Positions 9,586-18,414 of a stretch of 64,000 bases of DNA are shown here, one piece after another. Every line of letters begins with the position of its first letter. The stretch's first letter is position 1. Position numbers and translations under genes: made by a program. Location of the stretch: assembly GCA_000613465.1 (NCBI GenBank), contig BAJA01000010.1, forward strand, positions 89,099 through 153,098, in the 5' to 3' direction. The notes beneath the pieces were generated by a model. The model was not told the origin of the DNA and ran no database searches. It saw only the letters and a list, made by a program, of their open reading frames with translations. This DNA is from Bacteroides nordii WAL 11050 = JCM 12987. Lineage in GTDB: Bacteria; Bacteroidota; Bacteroidia; Bacteroidales; Bacteroidaceae.

Positions 9586-11316
9586 TTAATAAATCACTTT
9601 GTATTTTTGATTATCTATATTCAGGATATATACTTGGCCTCCGGGCAGTCCGTCAATACTTTCTCCGGGTTCTATGGTTATGGAACGAACCTTTAGTCCC
9701 TGTGCATTATATATAGTTACGTTAGATGTCTTTTGCAAGCCTTCGATATGAATCTGCCCGTTTTGTTCGAAAACTCTGATTTCATCCGCTTCTTTAGTCA
9801 TGATGCCCGTAGTAGTGGAATTAATGTGGAGTATTTTGTCTACAAACTTTCCGTTTGAGTTGAAACGAACAGTGACATCTGTACTACCTTTTTTTAGAGG
9901 AGTTAGTTTTAGTCGGTTGTTCTTTATGGTAGCGGTTACTATTTCATTATTGCTGACTGACAGGATTTTTTTGGTAATGGCAATATCCAGGTTGTCTTTG
10001 TCAGTAGCCATAGTTGCCAGGTCAATTTCTACCGGTTCGTCTTTCAGGGTTATATCTGCGAAATCTTTAACCTCGGGTGCATAAATATCCGGAAAGATAA
10101 ACATAGCAGGAAACCAATAACGGCGAATAGGTTCGTACTCTTGCAATACCTCGCCGGTGTTACTCATTTGGTATACCCAATAATTTTGTATGTTATTGTC
10201 TATATAAAGGGCACCATACAGCTTGTCGTCAAGAGGATTAATGCGTATGCCCGCACCATAAAAGTATCGTCCGTCTTCGCTACTGTCGTAAATAAGCTGA
10301 AAGCTCCTCCGATTGATATCGAACTTATACATTTGGGAAGTGGTAAACCAACTCCATTTGCTTGCATTGAATGTGAAATATAACACGTTTTCGTGTGTAC
10401 TGGCACAGAGCGAACCGGCTGTCCAGGCATACCAGGTTTGATTGATGCCTCCTTGCGTGATAGCGATAGATTCGGTCTCCAATGTACCCGGATCTATTCT
10501 TAACAGTTCCGTGCCTTCCCAACACTCGCCACTGGAACCGTTTTCGCCGTACGGGTATTTCTGATAATCCATGTTGGTATTTCTACCTACCCAAATATTC
10601 CCGTCTTTGCTTTGTACCATTGTGCTGAAACACCCTTCGATGATTTTTTCTACTTTGTCGGTTTCGGGATTGATGACCAGTACTCCTTTATCCTGTTGAA
10701 TGGCAAATACATAATCCGAAGAACGTAACATCATGCCAATCTGGTTTTGATAGAGAGGACCTACTCCGTCGGAATTTATTTCATCACCGGTGATTAACGG
10801 ATTTTCTGTTCCTTCGATTTGCCGGGTAATTTCAAAATTATTGAAATCAAGGATATAGATACCGTTGGAGGTTCCTACGTAGCCTTTTGTTTCATCAACT
10901 CCTACAAAACCACGTCCGTCGGCAATAGATTGCCCCTTTCCATTAACCATGATTAATGGAATTCGTTTCTTTATTTCCATTGTTTGTGCGTCTGCGACAA
11001 CGACTCTTCCTCCCCGACGCCCACTTTTATCACCTCCATCCTGGTCTTGTTTAGAGATAACGTAAAGATTGTCTCCATACACTGTCCCGAATTGTGAAGT
11101 ACATCCCAAAGATTGTCCGTTATTGGCATTATTATTCTGAATGATATAATATAAAAAAGGCTCATCTATATTGTCGGGCCGTATGAAGTTTAAAGTACTG
11201 TTGTTATGACCATACCAATCTTCATTCAATAAAAAAACTCCATCTTTATAACTCTGAGCTTGCAAGCCCATTGAAATATACATGGCTGTTAATAAATGTA
11301 ATGTCTTCCGGTTCAT
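9586..11316 (-). CDS. DUF5074-type beta-propeller surface protein with C-terminal sorting-like domain
   Basis: I place the start at the ATG at 11316 (576 residues). The longer open frame overlaps the upstream gene by 160 bp, whereas this ATG opens a signal peptide (MNRKTLHLLTAMYISMGLQA). Residues 25-440 contain repeated blades of the YncE/DUF5074 type (for example YVISKQDQDGG, GYVGTSNGIYILD, GNIWVGRNTN). An Ig-like segment follows, then a C-terminal domain of the type 9 sorting kind (VTIYNAQGLKVRS, GQVYILNI). It lies 19 bp after the previous gene. A second BtuG-like propeller in a B12 operon suggests another corrinoid-binding surface protein; this is inference from fold and position. Confidence 0.75.
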   Translation of the reverse strand: MNRKTLHLLTAMYISMGLQAQSYKDGVFLLNEDWYGHNNSTLNFIRPDNIDEPFLYYIIQNNNANNGQSLGCTSQFGTVYGDNLYVISKQDQDGGDKSGRRGGRVVVADAQTMEIKKRIPLIMVNGKGQSIADGRGFVGVDETKGYVGTSNGIYILDFNNFEITRQIEGTENPLITGDEINSDGVGPLYQNQIGMMLRSSDYVFAIQQDKGVLVINPETDKVEKIIEGCFSTMVQSKDGNIWVGRNTNMDYQKYPYGENGSSGECWEGTELLRIDPGTLETESIAITQGGINQTWYAWTAGSLCASTHENVLYFTFNASKWSWFTTSQMYKFDINRRSFQLIYDSSEDGRYFYGAGIRINPLDDKLYGALYIDNNIQNYWVYQMSNTGEVLQEYEPIRRYWFPAMFIFPDIYAPEVKDFADITLKDEPVEIDLATMATDKDNLDIAITKKILSVSNNEIVTATIKNNRLKLTPLKKGSTDVTVRFNSNGKFVDKILHINSTTTGIMTKEADEIRVFEQNGQIHIEGLQKTSNVTIYNAQGLKVRSITIEPGESIDGLPGGQVYILNIDNQKYKVIY

Positions 11317-11335
11317 ATAATAAATGTTTTTTTTA

Positions 11336-12595
11336 TTATGGGTTAGGTAATGTTTCACCTCTTTTTTCAATATGTAAATCTTCGGCCCCGTTAATTTCGG
11401 TAGAGGTCTCTCCAAGCCAGCCACATGTCTGATTAACTCCGGTATATACCCGGATGAAGTCTGCTCCGGGCAGATATACGCTGTTTCCGTTTTTGTCAAC
11501 AGCCCATCCTATGTCGAAACTTATTTTGTCTTCTTTATCATTGGGGTGGTTGTCTACGTATCCCCAATCGTAAGAGTATAATACAAAAAAACTGCCTTTT
11601 CCGCCACTCTCATCTACTGCATTATTTGCTAATTTGGTACCTGTAAACGTAATAGCATTAGCATCGCTCCATAGCGGGTAATAACTTTGTCCGTGATATT
11701 CGTTTTTTATTATATATCCCGTTTCCCCATAATTACTTTTCCATGCTATATAGGTAGTATCTGTTAATGGGGTTCCCGGCTTGGGAGTTGGTATCTTGTT
11801 TGGATCCGGGCGATAATAGGTGATTTGATATTCATGTTTGGTTTCCGGTTTGTAATATTCACTACCAGCCAGTTCATACCATTCATCATCCGGAATTCCG
11901 TTTTGGTTCAAGTCCAAAGAAACCATAACAATTCCCGGTTCACAACTCCCTCCCGATTTAGGAGCTTCCGGATTAGGATTAGCTTCTGCATAGAATGCAT
12001 TTCCAAGTATCTTAAAATCTTTTTCTCCGGGAACATTTACTACTGTATGATCAAATCCGAAAGTAATATAACCTCCGTATCCTCCCAAAGATACCATTGC
12101 TCGCTCTTCTTCATTTCCGCTATTATTCTCGGAGTTAGCCAGACTTTCCTCTGCTTTTTGGCGCATGTCTTCTGCGGTATCACCTTTTTTATACAGAGGG
12201 AGGGTATTGATGAATTGCCCCGGTGCCGGACAATATTGATATACATTTGAAATATACCGGCTATAGAGTACCTCTTCTTCCTTTACAATAAAATGTATAT
12301 CGTGTTCCACCGGATTTTCGCGGTCAATAATGTTCAGGCGGAGATAATATTCTCCGGGGTATTGGGCAAGAAAAACATAATCTCGTTCCTCGGATACGAT
12401 AGAGTCTTTACCATTCTGGTCTTTCATAGTCCAACGATAACCTTCACCGGAATACTCTGGATGTAACACGGCTTTTCTCATACGCGACATGACATACAGA
12501 TTATCTATGCCCAGACTGACCATAGGAATATCTTGTTGGCAAGCAACAAGCGTTGAAAGAAGTAAAATATAAATTCTGGTATGTAGTCGTTTCAT
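11336..12595 (-). CDS. Surface lipoprotein of the B12 locus (PKD-like plus PAPGQF domain)
   Basis: 419 residues with a lipoprotein signal (STLVAC, Cys at about 19) and no second membrane segment. An N-terminal PKD-like domain (about 25-105) precedes a large conserved domain that starts at CPAPGQFINTLP and includes MVSLGGYGGYITFGFD, LDLNQNGIPDDEWYELAG, and FDIGWAVDKNGNSVYLPG. The same domain is embedded in the 1421-residue protein downstream. It follows the BtuG-like gene by 13 bp. Work on Bacteroides B12 loci describes further surface cobalamin-binding proteins (BtuH) beside BtuB and BtuG; this gene and its propeller neighbour are the candidates here, but I cannot assign which. Confidence 0.75.
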   Translation of the reverse strand: MKRLHTRIYILLLSTLVACQQDIPMVSLGIDNLYVMSRMRKAVLHPEYSGEGYRWTMKDQNGKDSIVSEERDYVFLAQYPGEYYLRLNIIDRENPVEHDIHFIVKEEEVLYSRYISNVYQYCPAPGQFINTLPLYKKGDTAEDMRQKAEESLANSENNSGNEEERAMVSLGGYGGYITFGFDHTVVNVPGEKDFKILGNAFYAEANPNPEAPKSGGSCEPGIVMVSLDLNQNGIPDDEWYELAGSEYYKPETKHEYQITYYRPDPNKIPTPKPGTPLTDTTYIAWKSNYGETGYIIKNEYHGQSYYPLWSDANAITFTGTKLANNAVDESGGKGSFFVLYSYDWGYVDNHPNDKEDKISFDIGWAVDKNGNSVYLPGADFIRVYTGVNQTCGWLGETSTEINGAEDLHIEKRGETLPNP

Positions 12596-12608
12596 ATTCT
12601 TCTGTTTA

Positions 12609-13772
12609 TTATTTCTTGTTTAAAAACACCATATGTCCGGGGATATCTCCGGTTCGTACACTCCACTTCTTTTTGCCATACCGGTCGTAACAGTGCAAGG
12701 CACCGCTTGATACGTAATTTTTAGCATCACTTATATAGATATCGCCATTGGTGGGATGTACTTTAATGCCATAGGGTATGACGATATTCTCTTCGGTTCC
12801 ATCCGTAATAAAATGATCGGTTACTTTTTCTTTCGTTTTTACATTGATAATGCCATAGGATACTTTGTTTATCTGACTCGAACTATTCCAGGAAACACTG
12901 TAATAGTAGAGCGAATCGCCTTGTATATACATCTCTGAACACGGAATGTCGAAAGTGTCTTTCACTTCCATTTCGCGTGAATTTTTGTCTTTACGGTCAA
13001 GAACGTACAGGCGAGAAGGGATAGAGCCGTAATTTCCTCGTGAGGTGACCCACAATTTGCCGTATTTATCTTTTCGTACACGATGCAGGTTGATTCCTAC
13101 GGGTATTTTTTGTATCTGCTTCATATCGTAGATTTCGACAACAGAAAGTGTACTGTCATAATCGGGAGCACGATATCCACCGGAGTTAGCTACATAAATA
13201 TACTCTCCTATGATTTCCAGTTCGTCAGGCTGATAACCTACCGTAACTTTACGAGTCACCTTTAAAGAAGTGGTGTCAATTTCATAAACGGCTCCGGCTT
13301 GTGCTTGGGGATCTATTTGTACGGGAGCCACATAAGCCGAGACATAAGCTTTGCCCTTGGCAAAACGGATATACCGACAGTTGGGAATATCTATCTGACC
13401 GAGACGATGGCAAGTACGTGCATCCATCACTTCTACCTTGTGGGAACAATTGATAACGGCGTAAAGTTTATTACCATATATTTGTATATCATTTCCTACA
13501 TCGCCCAGTTCTTTGATGACACTTGGATTACGTTCGGCATATAAATTACGTATGTAATAAGCATTTTGAAAATCCAAGTAATCTATGCTTGCTTTATTAC
13601 TGCCCATATTACCTTCATTGAGTTGATACATACCCATAGGGTTAGCATTGGGTTGTATGTCAAATGGCAATAGTTCGTATTCGGTAGGTACTACCAATTC
13701 TATTTCACGGCATGAAATAATGCTTAGCAGGACAAAGGAGAGGATGATACTTATGATTTTTGTTGGTTTCAT
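12609..13772 (-). CDS. btuG: BtuG-like surface beta-propeller, cobalamin-binding lipoprotein
   Basis: 387 residues with a lipoprotein signal peptide (LLSIISC, Cys at about 21). The rest is a YncE/DUF5074 seven-bladed-propeller sequence with repeated blade motifs (NKLYAVINCSHKVEVMDA, AKGKAYVSAYVAPVQ, GEYIYVANSGGY, YGKLWVTSRGNYG, TNGDIYISDAKNYV). Its length, lipidation and position directly after a BtuB-type receptor in a riboswitch-led operon match BtuG, which binds B12 very tightly and caps BtuB. The gene begins 2 bp after the receptor's stop, so the two are likely made in step. Confidence 0.85.
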   Translation of the reverse strand: MKPTKIISIILSFVLLSIISCREIELVVPTEYELLPFDIQPNANPMGMYQLNEGNMGSNKASIDYLDFQNAYYIRNLYAERNPSVIKELGDVGNDIQIYGNKLYAVINCSHKVEVMDARTCHRLGQIDIPNCRYIRFAKGKAYVSAYVAPVQIDPQAQAGAVYEIDTTSLKVTRKVTVGYQPDELEIIGEYIYVANSGGYRAPDYDSTLSVVEIYDMKQIQKIPVGINLHRVRKDKYGKLWVTSRGNYGSIPSRLYVLDRKDKNSREMEVKDTFDIPCSEMYIQGDSLYYYSVSWNSSSQINKVSYGIINVKTKEKVTDHFITDGTEENIVIPYGIKVHPTNGDIYISDAKNYVSSGALHCYDRYGKKKWSVRTGDIPGHMVFLNKK

Positions 13773-13773
13773 A

Positions 13774-15807
13774 TCAGAATTCGGCAGTTATGCTAAAACG
13801 GTAATTACGCATTGGCATCGGATAATTCAGAATAACATCATAATCCTGATTCAGTAAATTGTTAACTTCAGCCGTACATTTTAAAAACACTTTCTTTATT
13901 TGCCATCTTTTCTGGAGAGACAAGTCGCTGGTATACCAAGGTTGTGTATGATTATATCGGATATTTTCTTGCTGATTATATCGTTCTCCTACGTAGATGA
14001 AACTATAATTGAGTGCCCAAGTATTCCAGTTGAGCATGACAATCGCCGAACCACTATGCCATGGGATATAAGGTATTTGATGACGATAATAATTATCAGA
14101 AGGATTGGTTATATCGATTGCTTCCTGATAAGTGTATTGCAATTTTCCAGTTATTGTCCAGTTATGAGGGAACTGACAGGTAGCCATGGCATTAGCATCT
14201 ATTCCACGAATGTCTACTTTGCCTAAATTGAGAGTTGTCCAACGGAATTGCGGTCCTTGAGGCCATGATATAATTTTGTCTGTTACATAATTATAGTAGG
14301 CATCTGCTCCGATACGGAAATAGTTAAATGTTTTATTTTTACGGGTGAGTTCATAAGTTATTCCCACATTATATTGAGTTACTGTTTCAGGACGTAAAGC
14401 AGCATTTCCCATGTCCGTGTAATAGAGGTCATTAAATGTGGGCATACGGTAAGCTGTTTTATAAAAAGCTCTGAATATCAATTCGTGTTTTTTGAATGGT
14501 TGATAGGAGAGGAACAAACCGGGAGTGAGTTTCTTTTTATTAGGCGCTTTGTCAACTTGGTGGGCTTTTTCGTCAACAAAAGTCCCCAAAATACTGGCTT
14601 GCATTTTTAAACGGTCTGCCAGAGTAAATGCTGTAGCAAGTGATAGCCAATGAGTCCCACGGGTAGCTGCGTTGGAAATGTGTTCCATATTAACATCTTT
14701 AGCGGTGTCGAATACTTCTAAATCATTCCATTGAAAATCGTAGGATAAAGAAACGTCCCAGTTCGGATTAAGCGAATATTTGTTAGCCCATGACAGATAC
14801 ATTTCTTTTTGCTTATAAACATTGTTAGTTAGTTTGAGTAATATATCATTGTTTACATAACGTGTAAAATCATAGGCGTATTTAATATTGACACGGGTGC
14901 TGAGTTTAGGCAAGATATCTTGTTGATAAGTTCCTTGTGCGAACGAATTTCGATCCCATAATCGTTCTCCCCGTTTCCATACATTATTCACAATAGCTCC
15001 CGGAACTCCTCGTTCGGAAGTATAATGGTAAGCGAAAACACTCCATTTTCCTGTGTCGAATGTTCCATATAATCCGATATCCATTCGCATGGCATCCAGA
15101 TCGCTGTTATGGCGGACAGCGGTGGTGTCATAAGCAAGCTCTCCTGCCGGAGTAACACGTCGGTACCGGAAACTGTATTTTCCACTTGAACTTATCCATT
15201 CGGCACTGATACTTGAACTTACTTTATCGTTGATTTTATGTTCGTAAAGGATAGCAGGATTGACAAGGCCGTAAGAGCCAGCTTTTAGCTTGGCTATCAT
15301 ATGGGCTGTTTCTCCATTATTGAATTTCGGATGGCGGGTGGTGAGATAAATACTTCCGGCAGAACCGAATTCCCGAGCGGATTGGAATATATCACTTTTT
15401 TGTCCGTTATACAAAGATACTTCTTCGATATTGTCGAGGGAAAATTTTCCTAAATCAACTTGGCCGTTCTGTGCGTTACCTAACTGTATTCCGTTATAAT
15501 AAACTCCCATATGGTTGGTCCCCATACTACGGATGTTGATAGTTTTGAGTCCGCCTACACCACCATAATCTTTTATTTGTACTCCAGAAAAATAACGAAT
15601 AGCGTCTGCAACTGAAAAGCTGTTCAATCGCTGCAATTCTTCTCCTTTTAAAATTTGTGCAGGTATAACTTCCTTATATTTTTTAGCTGTAACCACTACC
15701 TCATCCAGTCTTTGTATACTGTCCAGCTTGCTTTGTGCCTTTATGGACAAAACTAAAGTACACATTCCACATAGACACAGGAACCGTTTAAACGTAGTAT
15801 TTCCCAT
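13774..15807 (-). CDS. btuB: TonB-dependent vitamin B12 receptor (BtuB)
   Basis: 677 residues with a signal peptide (about 1-24, ending SIKAQ). A plug domain (about 35-150: LDEVVVTAKKY as TonB box region, VADAIRYFSGVQIKDYGG, INIRSMGTNHMGVYYNG) is followed by a beta-barrel ending in an aromatic-type outer membrane terminus (YRFSITAEF). It lacks the N-terminal carboxypeptidase-like domain seen in SusC proteins, as is usual for BtuB. Control by the cobalamin riboswitch upstream and a BtuG-like gene downstream identify the substrate as B12 or related corrinoids. It probably imports corrinoid across the outer membrane with TonB-ExbBD energy. No inner-membrane BtuCDF genes lie in this window. Confidence 0.92.
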   Translation of the reverse strand: MGNTTFKRFLCLCGMCTLVLSIKAQSKLDSIQRLDEVVVTAKKYKEVIPAQILKGEELQRLNSFSVADAIRYFSGVQIKDYGGVGGLKTINIRSMGTNHMGVYYNGIQLGNAQNGQVDLGKFSLDNIEEVSLYNGQKSDIFQSAREFGSAGSIYLTTRHPKFNNGETAHMIAKLKAGSYGLVNPAILYEHKINDKVSSSISAEWISSSGKYSFRYRRVTPAGELAYDTTAVRHNSDLDAMRMDIGLYGTFDTGKWSVFAYHYTSERGVPGAIVNNVWKRGERLWDRNSFAQGTYQQDILPKLSTRVNIKYAYDFTRYVNNDILLKLTNNVYKQKEMYLSWANKYSLNPNWDVSLSYDFQWNDLEVFDTAKDVNMEHISNAATRGTHWLSLATAFTLADRLKMQASILGTFVDEKAHQVDKAPNKKKLTPGLFLSYQPFKKHELIFRAFYKTAYRMPTFNDLYYTDMGNAALRPETVTQYNVGITYELTRKNKTFNYFRIGADAYYNYVTDKIISWPQGPQFRWTTLNLGKVDIRGIDANAMATCQFPHNWTITGKLQYTYQEAIDITNPSDNYYRHQIPYIPWHSGSAIVMLNWNTWALNYSFIYVGERYNQQENIRYNHTQPWYTSDLSLQKRWQIKKVFLKCTAEVNNLLNQDYDVILNYPMPMRNYRFSITAEF

Positions 15808-15817
15808 TAATATATCT

Positions 15818-15848
15818 ATTTGATAGTTATTTTATCCATCAAATAGCT
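15818..15848 (-). promoter_or_regulatory. Hairpin just upstream of the btuB start
   Basis: A 9-bp perfect stem (CTATTTGAT / ATCAAATAG) sits 11-41 bases before the btuB ATG, within the riboswitch leader. A second small stem (ATAGCTT / AAGCTAT) lies at about 15919-15941, just after the aptamer. These could be part of the expression platform that hides the translation start when B12 binds; this is inference. Confidence 0.5.
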
Positions 15849-15952
15849 TTAAAGAGTACCAATTATGTATGAATAATCATTTCTGTGACACATCACTCGT
15901 GTACAGATGATTGAATCCATAGCTTGTCCTCGAAAGCTATTGAACGTATTGC

Positions 15953-16137
15953 ATGGCAGGTCTTCTGACTCGTTTCCGTAAGTAAACGCCTTCCCAATCG
16001 ACTTAAAGCCTTTCAGTGGCATGAAGTATGTGTTTACTACGCTTGAATGAAACATACAGCAACGGGACTGTTCAGGATTCTCACCTGATTCCCTTTTAAT
16101 CATTTTCTCCGAATGCATGGAGAAGATGAACCTATGC
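15953..16137 (-). ncRNA. Cobalamin riboswitch
   Basis: On the minus strand the leader contains the conserved cobalamin aptamer in order: GGTTCATC start region, AATCAGGTGAGAATCCTGA, ACAGTCCCGTTGCTGT, the B12-box-like GCCACTG, GGGAAGGCG, and the closing GAGTCAGAAGACCTGCC (complement 15955-15971). This is an essentially textbook aptamer. It lies about 150 bases before the btuB start and should repress the five-gene surface operon when B12 is plentiful. No convincing T-rich terminator follows, which fits translational control. Confidence 0.97.
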
Positions 16138-16251
16138 GGGGGCAAAGTTAGAAATTAATTGGGTAATAATGAAAGAGAAGGGAGGAAATATTTGTTTGTT
16201 CTGAAGGCAGGACTCGAGATATATTCAAAACGTATGGACATGAGTAAAAAC

Positions 16252-16428
16252 CACCACAGAGTAACACAGAGTTCCACAGAGTACTATTTATTTGATGAAA
16301 CGCGGATTAACACAGATTAAAAGACTATAGTTCTTTATCTTAGATTTGTTTCCCTTTGCGGGAATCTGCAATCATCTGCGTTTCAATAAAGATTTAGACT
16401 CTGTGGAACTCCGTGTTACTCTGTGGTG
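16252..16428. repeat. 177-bp nested inverted repeat
   Basis: Outer arms 16252-16281 and 16399-16428 (30 bp, one mismatch) consist of CACAGAG words (CACCACAGAGTAACACAGAG...). Inside them lie imperfect inner arms of the CGCAGATTAACG family (about 16298-16324 and 16365-16387). No ORF with recognisable content is present; the 112-codon frame here reads straight through repeats. It opens the 900-bp gene-free stretch 16146-17053. Confidence 0.8.
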
Positions 16429-16568
16429 AAATACCATACAATAACGAAGATGATGGCCCTATCTTTTCGATGGCGGAGGTGCCCATAGACGGTATTGTTA
16501 GCCTTGCCCGGTGTTGTACTTTGTCTTTCTCAGAAAGGAACGTTCCTTTCCCCGGTGAGCAGCATTGT

Positions 16569-16660
16569 TTTACATGTACATGTTTCACTGCTTTAGATGT
16601 ACATGTTTCACAGCTTTACATGTACATGTTTTACTGCTTTACATGTACATCTAAAACAAC
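16569..16660. repeat. Tandem array, four 23-bp units with TGTACA core
   Basis: Four consecutive 23-bp units start at 16569, 16592, 16615 and 16638. Each has the form TTTACATGTACATGTTTCACTGC with a few substitutions; the last is degraded at its 3' half. Each unit contains the palindrome ACATGT/TGTACA. A second array of the same period and core lies at 57747-57838. Confidence 0.85.
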
Positions 16661-16763
16661 GTTACATACCGAGGCTTCATACGTTACTCTACGGGAGGGG
16701 GCTTTATCAATACCGGAGAAAGAGACGGATGGCAATGACAAACACCATTAGGCTCAAAACTGG

Positions 16764-16888
16764 ATTTATTTACGATTAGACGATTTACGATGTACGATTG
16801 GGAGTACTTTGTCTCTGACAGCGCTGAAACAGGCTTTTAAAAGAGTAATCCCAATCGTACATCGTAAATCGTCTAATCGTAAATAAAT
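16764..16888. repeat. Perfect 40-bp inverted repeat
   Basis: Arms 16764-16803 and 16849-16888 are exact inverse complements over 40 bp around a 45-base loop. The arms are built from iterated words (TTTACGATTAGACG, ATTTACGATGTACGATTG). Shorter relatives occur at 52347-52433 and 59665-59698. Confidence 0.9.
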
Positions 16889-16925
16889 TCGAAATGAATC
16901 GAACTTGCACAGAGTTTTTTATTTG

Positions 16926-17013
16926 GTGAAACGTGGATGATCGCAGATTAAAAGACTGTTGTTCCTCATCTTATACTTATTGTCCTTTGTGAAAATCTGC
17001 GTTCTGCATTTCA
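16926..17013. repeat. CGCAGATTAACG-family degenerate hairpin
   Basis: A weaker copy of the same family as 16298-16387: GTGAAACGTGGATGATCGC at the left, AAAATCTGCGTTCTGCATTT at the right, and a similar internal TTGTTCCTCATCTTATAC segment. It is diverged, so pairing is partial. Confidence 0.6.
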
Positions 17014-17019
17014 ATTAGC

Positions 17020-17056
17020 CATCGCCCGGCGTACCTCCCGTGCGGGAAGCACCTTA
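17020..17056 (-). repeat. GC-rich repeat holding the tolC-like stop codon (copy 1)
   Basis: CATCGCCCGGCGTACCTCCC and GTGCGGGAAGCACCTTA occur here and again, with one substitution and one extra C, at 26699-26736. In both places the last TTA of the repeat is the complement of the stop codon of a minus-strand gene. Read on the minus strand it can fold into a hairpin just after the stop, so it may be a mobile or shared terminator module. Confidence 0.75.
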
Positions 17057-18331
17057 ATAGCTTATCACCTTCTGGTATTCGGCTACTGCCATTTTAGCGG
17101 CAAGGTGTGCATTAATAAGATTTGAGTGTGCCTGCGTCCATGAAAGCTGGGCCGAAAGAACATCTACCATACTCGCTTTCCCTTCATTATAAGAGAAAGT
17201 GGCCAGACTGAGATTTTCTTCTGCCAAATCCATTGTTTCTTGTGCAGTAGTCACTTGATGTTCCGTTTCCGTTAGTTTGGTAAGAGCGGCTGAGAGTTCT
17301 TCGCTGATATTATCTGTCACATAACTTTGCTGTAACTTCTGAATACCAATATATGCTTTCTGCTGGCGGTTGGTTTTGAAGCGTGCGCCCCAGCGGAAAA
17401 CAGGAATGTTCACGTTTAATCCCAAAATCGGAGTGAAAGCAACGTCATAGCCCATGTTGGGAGATGCAGTAGCCCATCCTCCGGATAGGAACATGTTCAC
17501 TTGCGGGTTGTACTGGCTAAGGGCGGCCTTTCGTTGTGCTTCGCTTTTTTCTATGTTGATTTCCGTACTGGCGTAATCGGAACGGCGTTGCAGTACATCG
17601 TCCAGGCTAAGGAGTGTAACCGCTTCGCACGGTATTCCAATTTCATACAGACTGTCTACAGGAGTATTGGGACTTTCTCCCATCAGTATATTTAGCTTTT
17701 GTAAAGCCAACGTATAGTTCTGGCGTGCTTTGATGTATTGCAGTTCCGCTTCTTTTTTGCGGGTAGAAATCATCAGCAGATCCGTACGGCTTATCATTCC
17801 GTCGTCAAAACGGTCTTGGATAATATTGAATTGTTGCTGCACAATGTCCTCATATTGTTTGGCGGACAGGAGCATGGCATGGGCGGCAGAAGCATTCCAG
17901 TATACTGCATCACTTTGATAATGGATCTGATCGAGGGTGAGTTCCGTACTGAGCCGGTCTAACTTCTCATCTGCCTGAGCCACCTTGTTCCGGGCTTGCA
18001 GGGAACCACCGGTATAGAGAGGCTGAGCCACAACAAACGCCCCCTGATAGGTATGGTTACGATACTGTCCGGCAGGGCCGTTCCAGGCATCCATTTCTTT
18101 GAGATTCAATGTACCTTCTCCGGTGATATCTATCTGCGGCAGAAATCCGGTGAAGGCGATTTTACGTCCTTCGGTACTTGCCATACTTTTCAGCTTCTGT
18201 TGTTTTAGTACCTGACTGTAGTTCTCCACCCGGTCACGATAGGCTTCACGGGTGAGTTGTGCCGGTTGTGCCAGGAGGTTCAATCCGGAGCACAACCATG
18301 CGAATAGTATTATCTGAGTTTTCATTGTCAT
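17054..18331 (-). CDS. TolC-family outer membrane efflux protein
   Basis: 425 residues with a signal peptide (ending LLAQP, about residue 22) and two outer-membrane-efflux-protein repeats. The long helical segments include EDIVQQQFNIIQDRFDDGMI, MISRTDLLMISTRKKEAELQ, and near the C-terminus SYNEGKASMVDVLSAQLSW. It forms the trimeric exit duct for the pump encoded just upstream and is the last gene of the adaptor-pump-duct operon, 83 bp after the RND gene. The stop codon falls inside a repeat shared with the lacI stop at 26734. Substrate specificity is not readable. Confidence 0.92.
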   Translation of the reverse strand: MTMKTQIILFAWLCSGLNLLAQPAQLTREAYRDRVENYSQVLKQQKLKSMASTEGRKIAFTGFLPQIDITGEGTLNLKEMDAWNGPAGQYRNHTYQGAFVVAQPLYTGGSLQARNKVAQADEKLDRLSTELTLDQIHYQSDAVYWNASAAHAMLLSAKQYEDIVQQQFNIIQDRFDDGMISRTDLLMISTRKKEAELQYIKARQNYTLALQKLNILMGESPNTPVDSLYEIGIPCEAVTLLSLDDVLQRRSDYASTEINIEKSEAQRKAALSQYNPQVNMFLSGGWATASPNMGYDVAFTPILGLNVNIPVFRWGARFKTNRQQKAYIGIQKLQQSYVTDNISEELSAALTKLTETEHQVTTAQETMDLAEENLSLATFSYNEGKASMVDVLSAQLSWTQAHSNLINAHLAAKMAVAEYQKVISY

Positions 18332-18414
18332 TATTTTAATCGTTTTAGTGATGATGATGCACTATGTGCGTCCGGCAACTTTGCGGGTACAAAGTTAATC
18401 CTATTTCACCAATC

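Noticed and set aside
16569..16660. Possible CRISPR array
   Set aside because: Units are contiguous 23-bp tandem copies with no spacers, only four copies, and no cas genes nearby. The same holds for 57747-57838.
16413..16751. 112-codon ORF in the repeat region
   Set aside because: It is made of CACAGAG and TGTACA repeats translated in frame; composition is repetitive and Cys/Thr/Phe-rich because of the 23-bp units.
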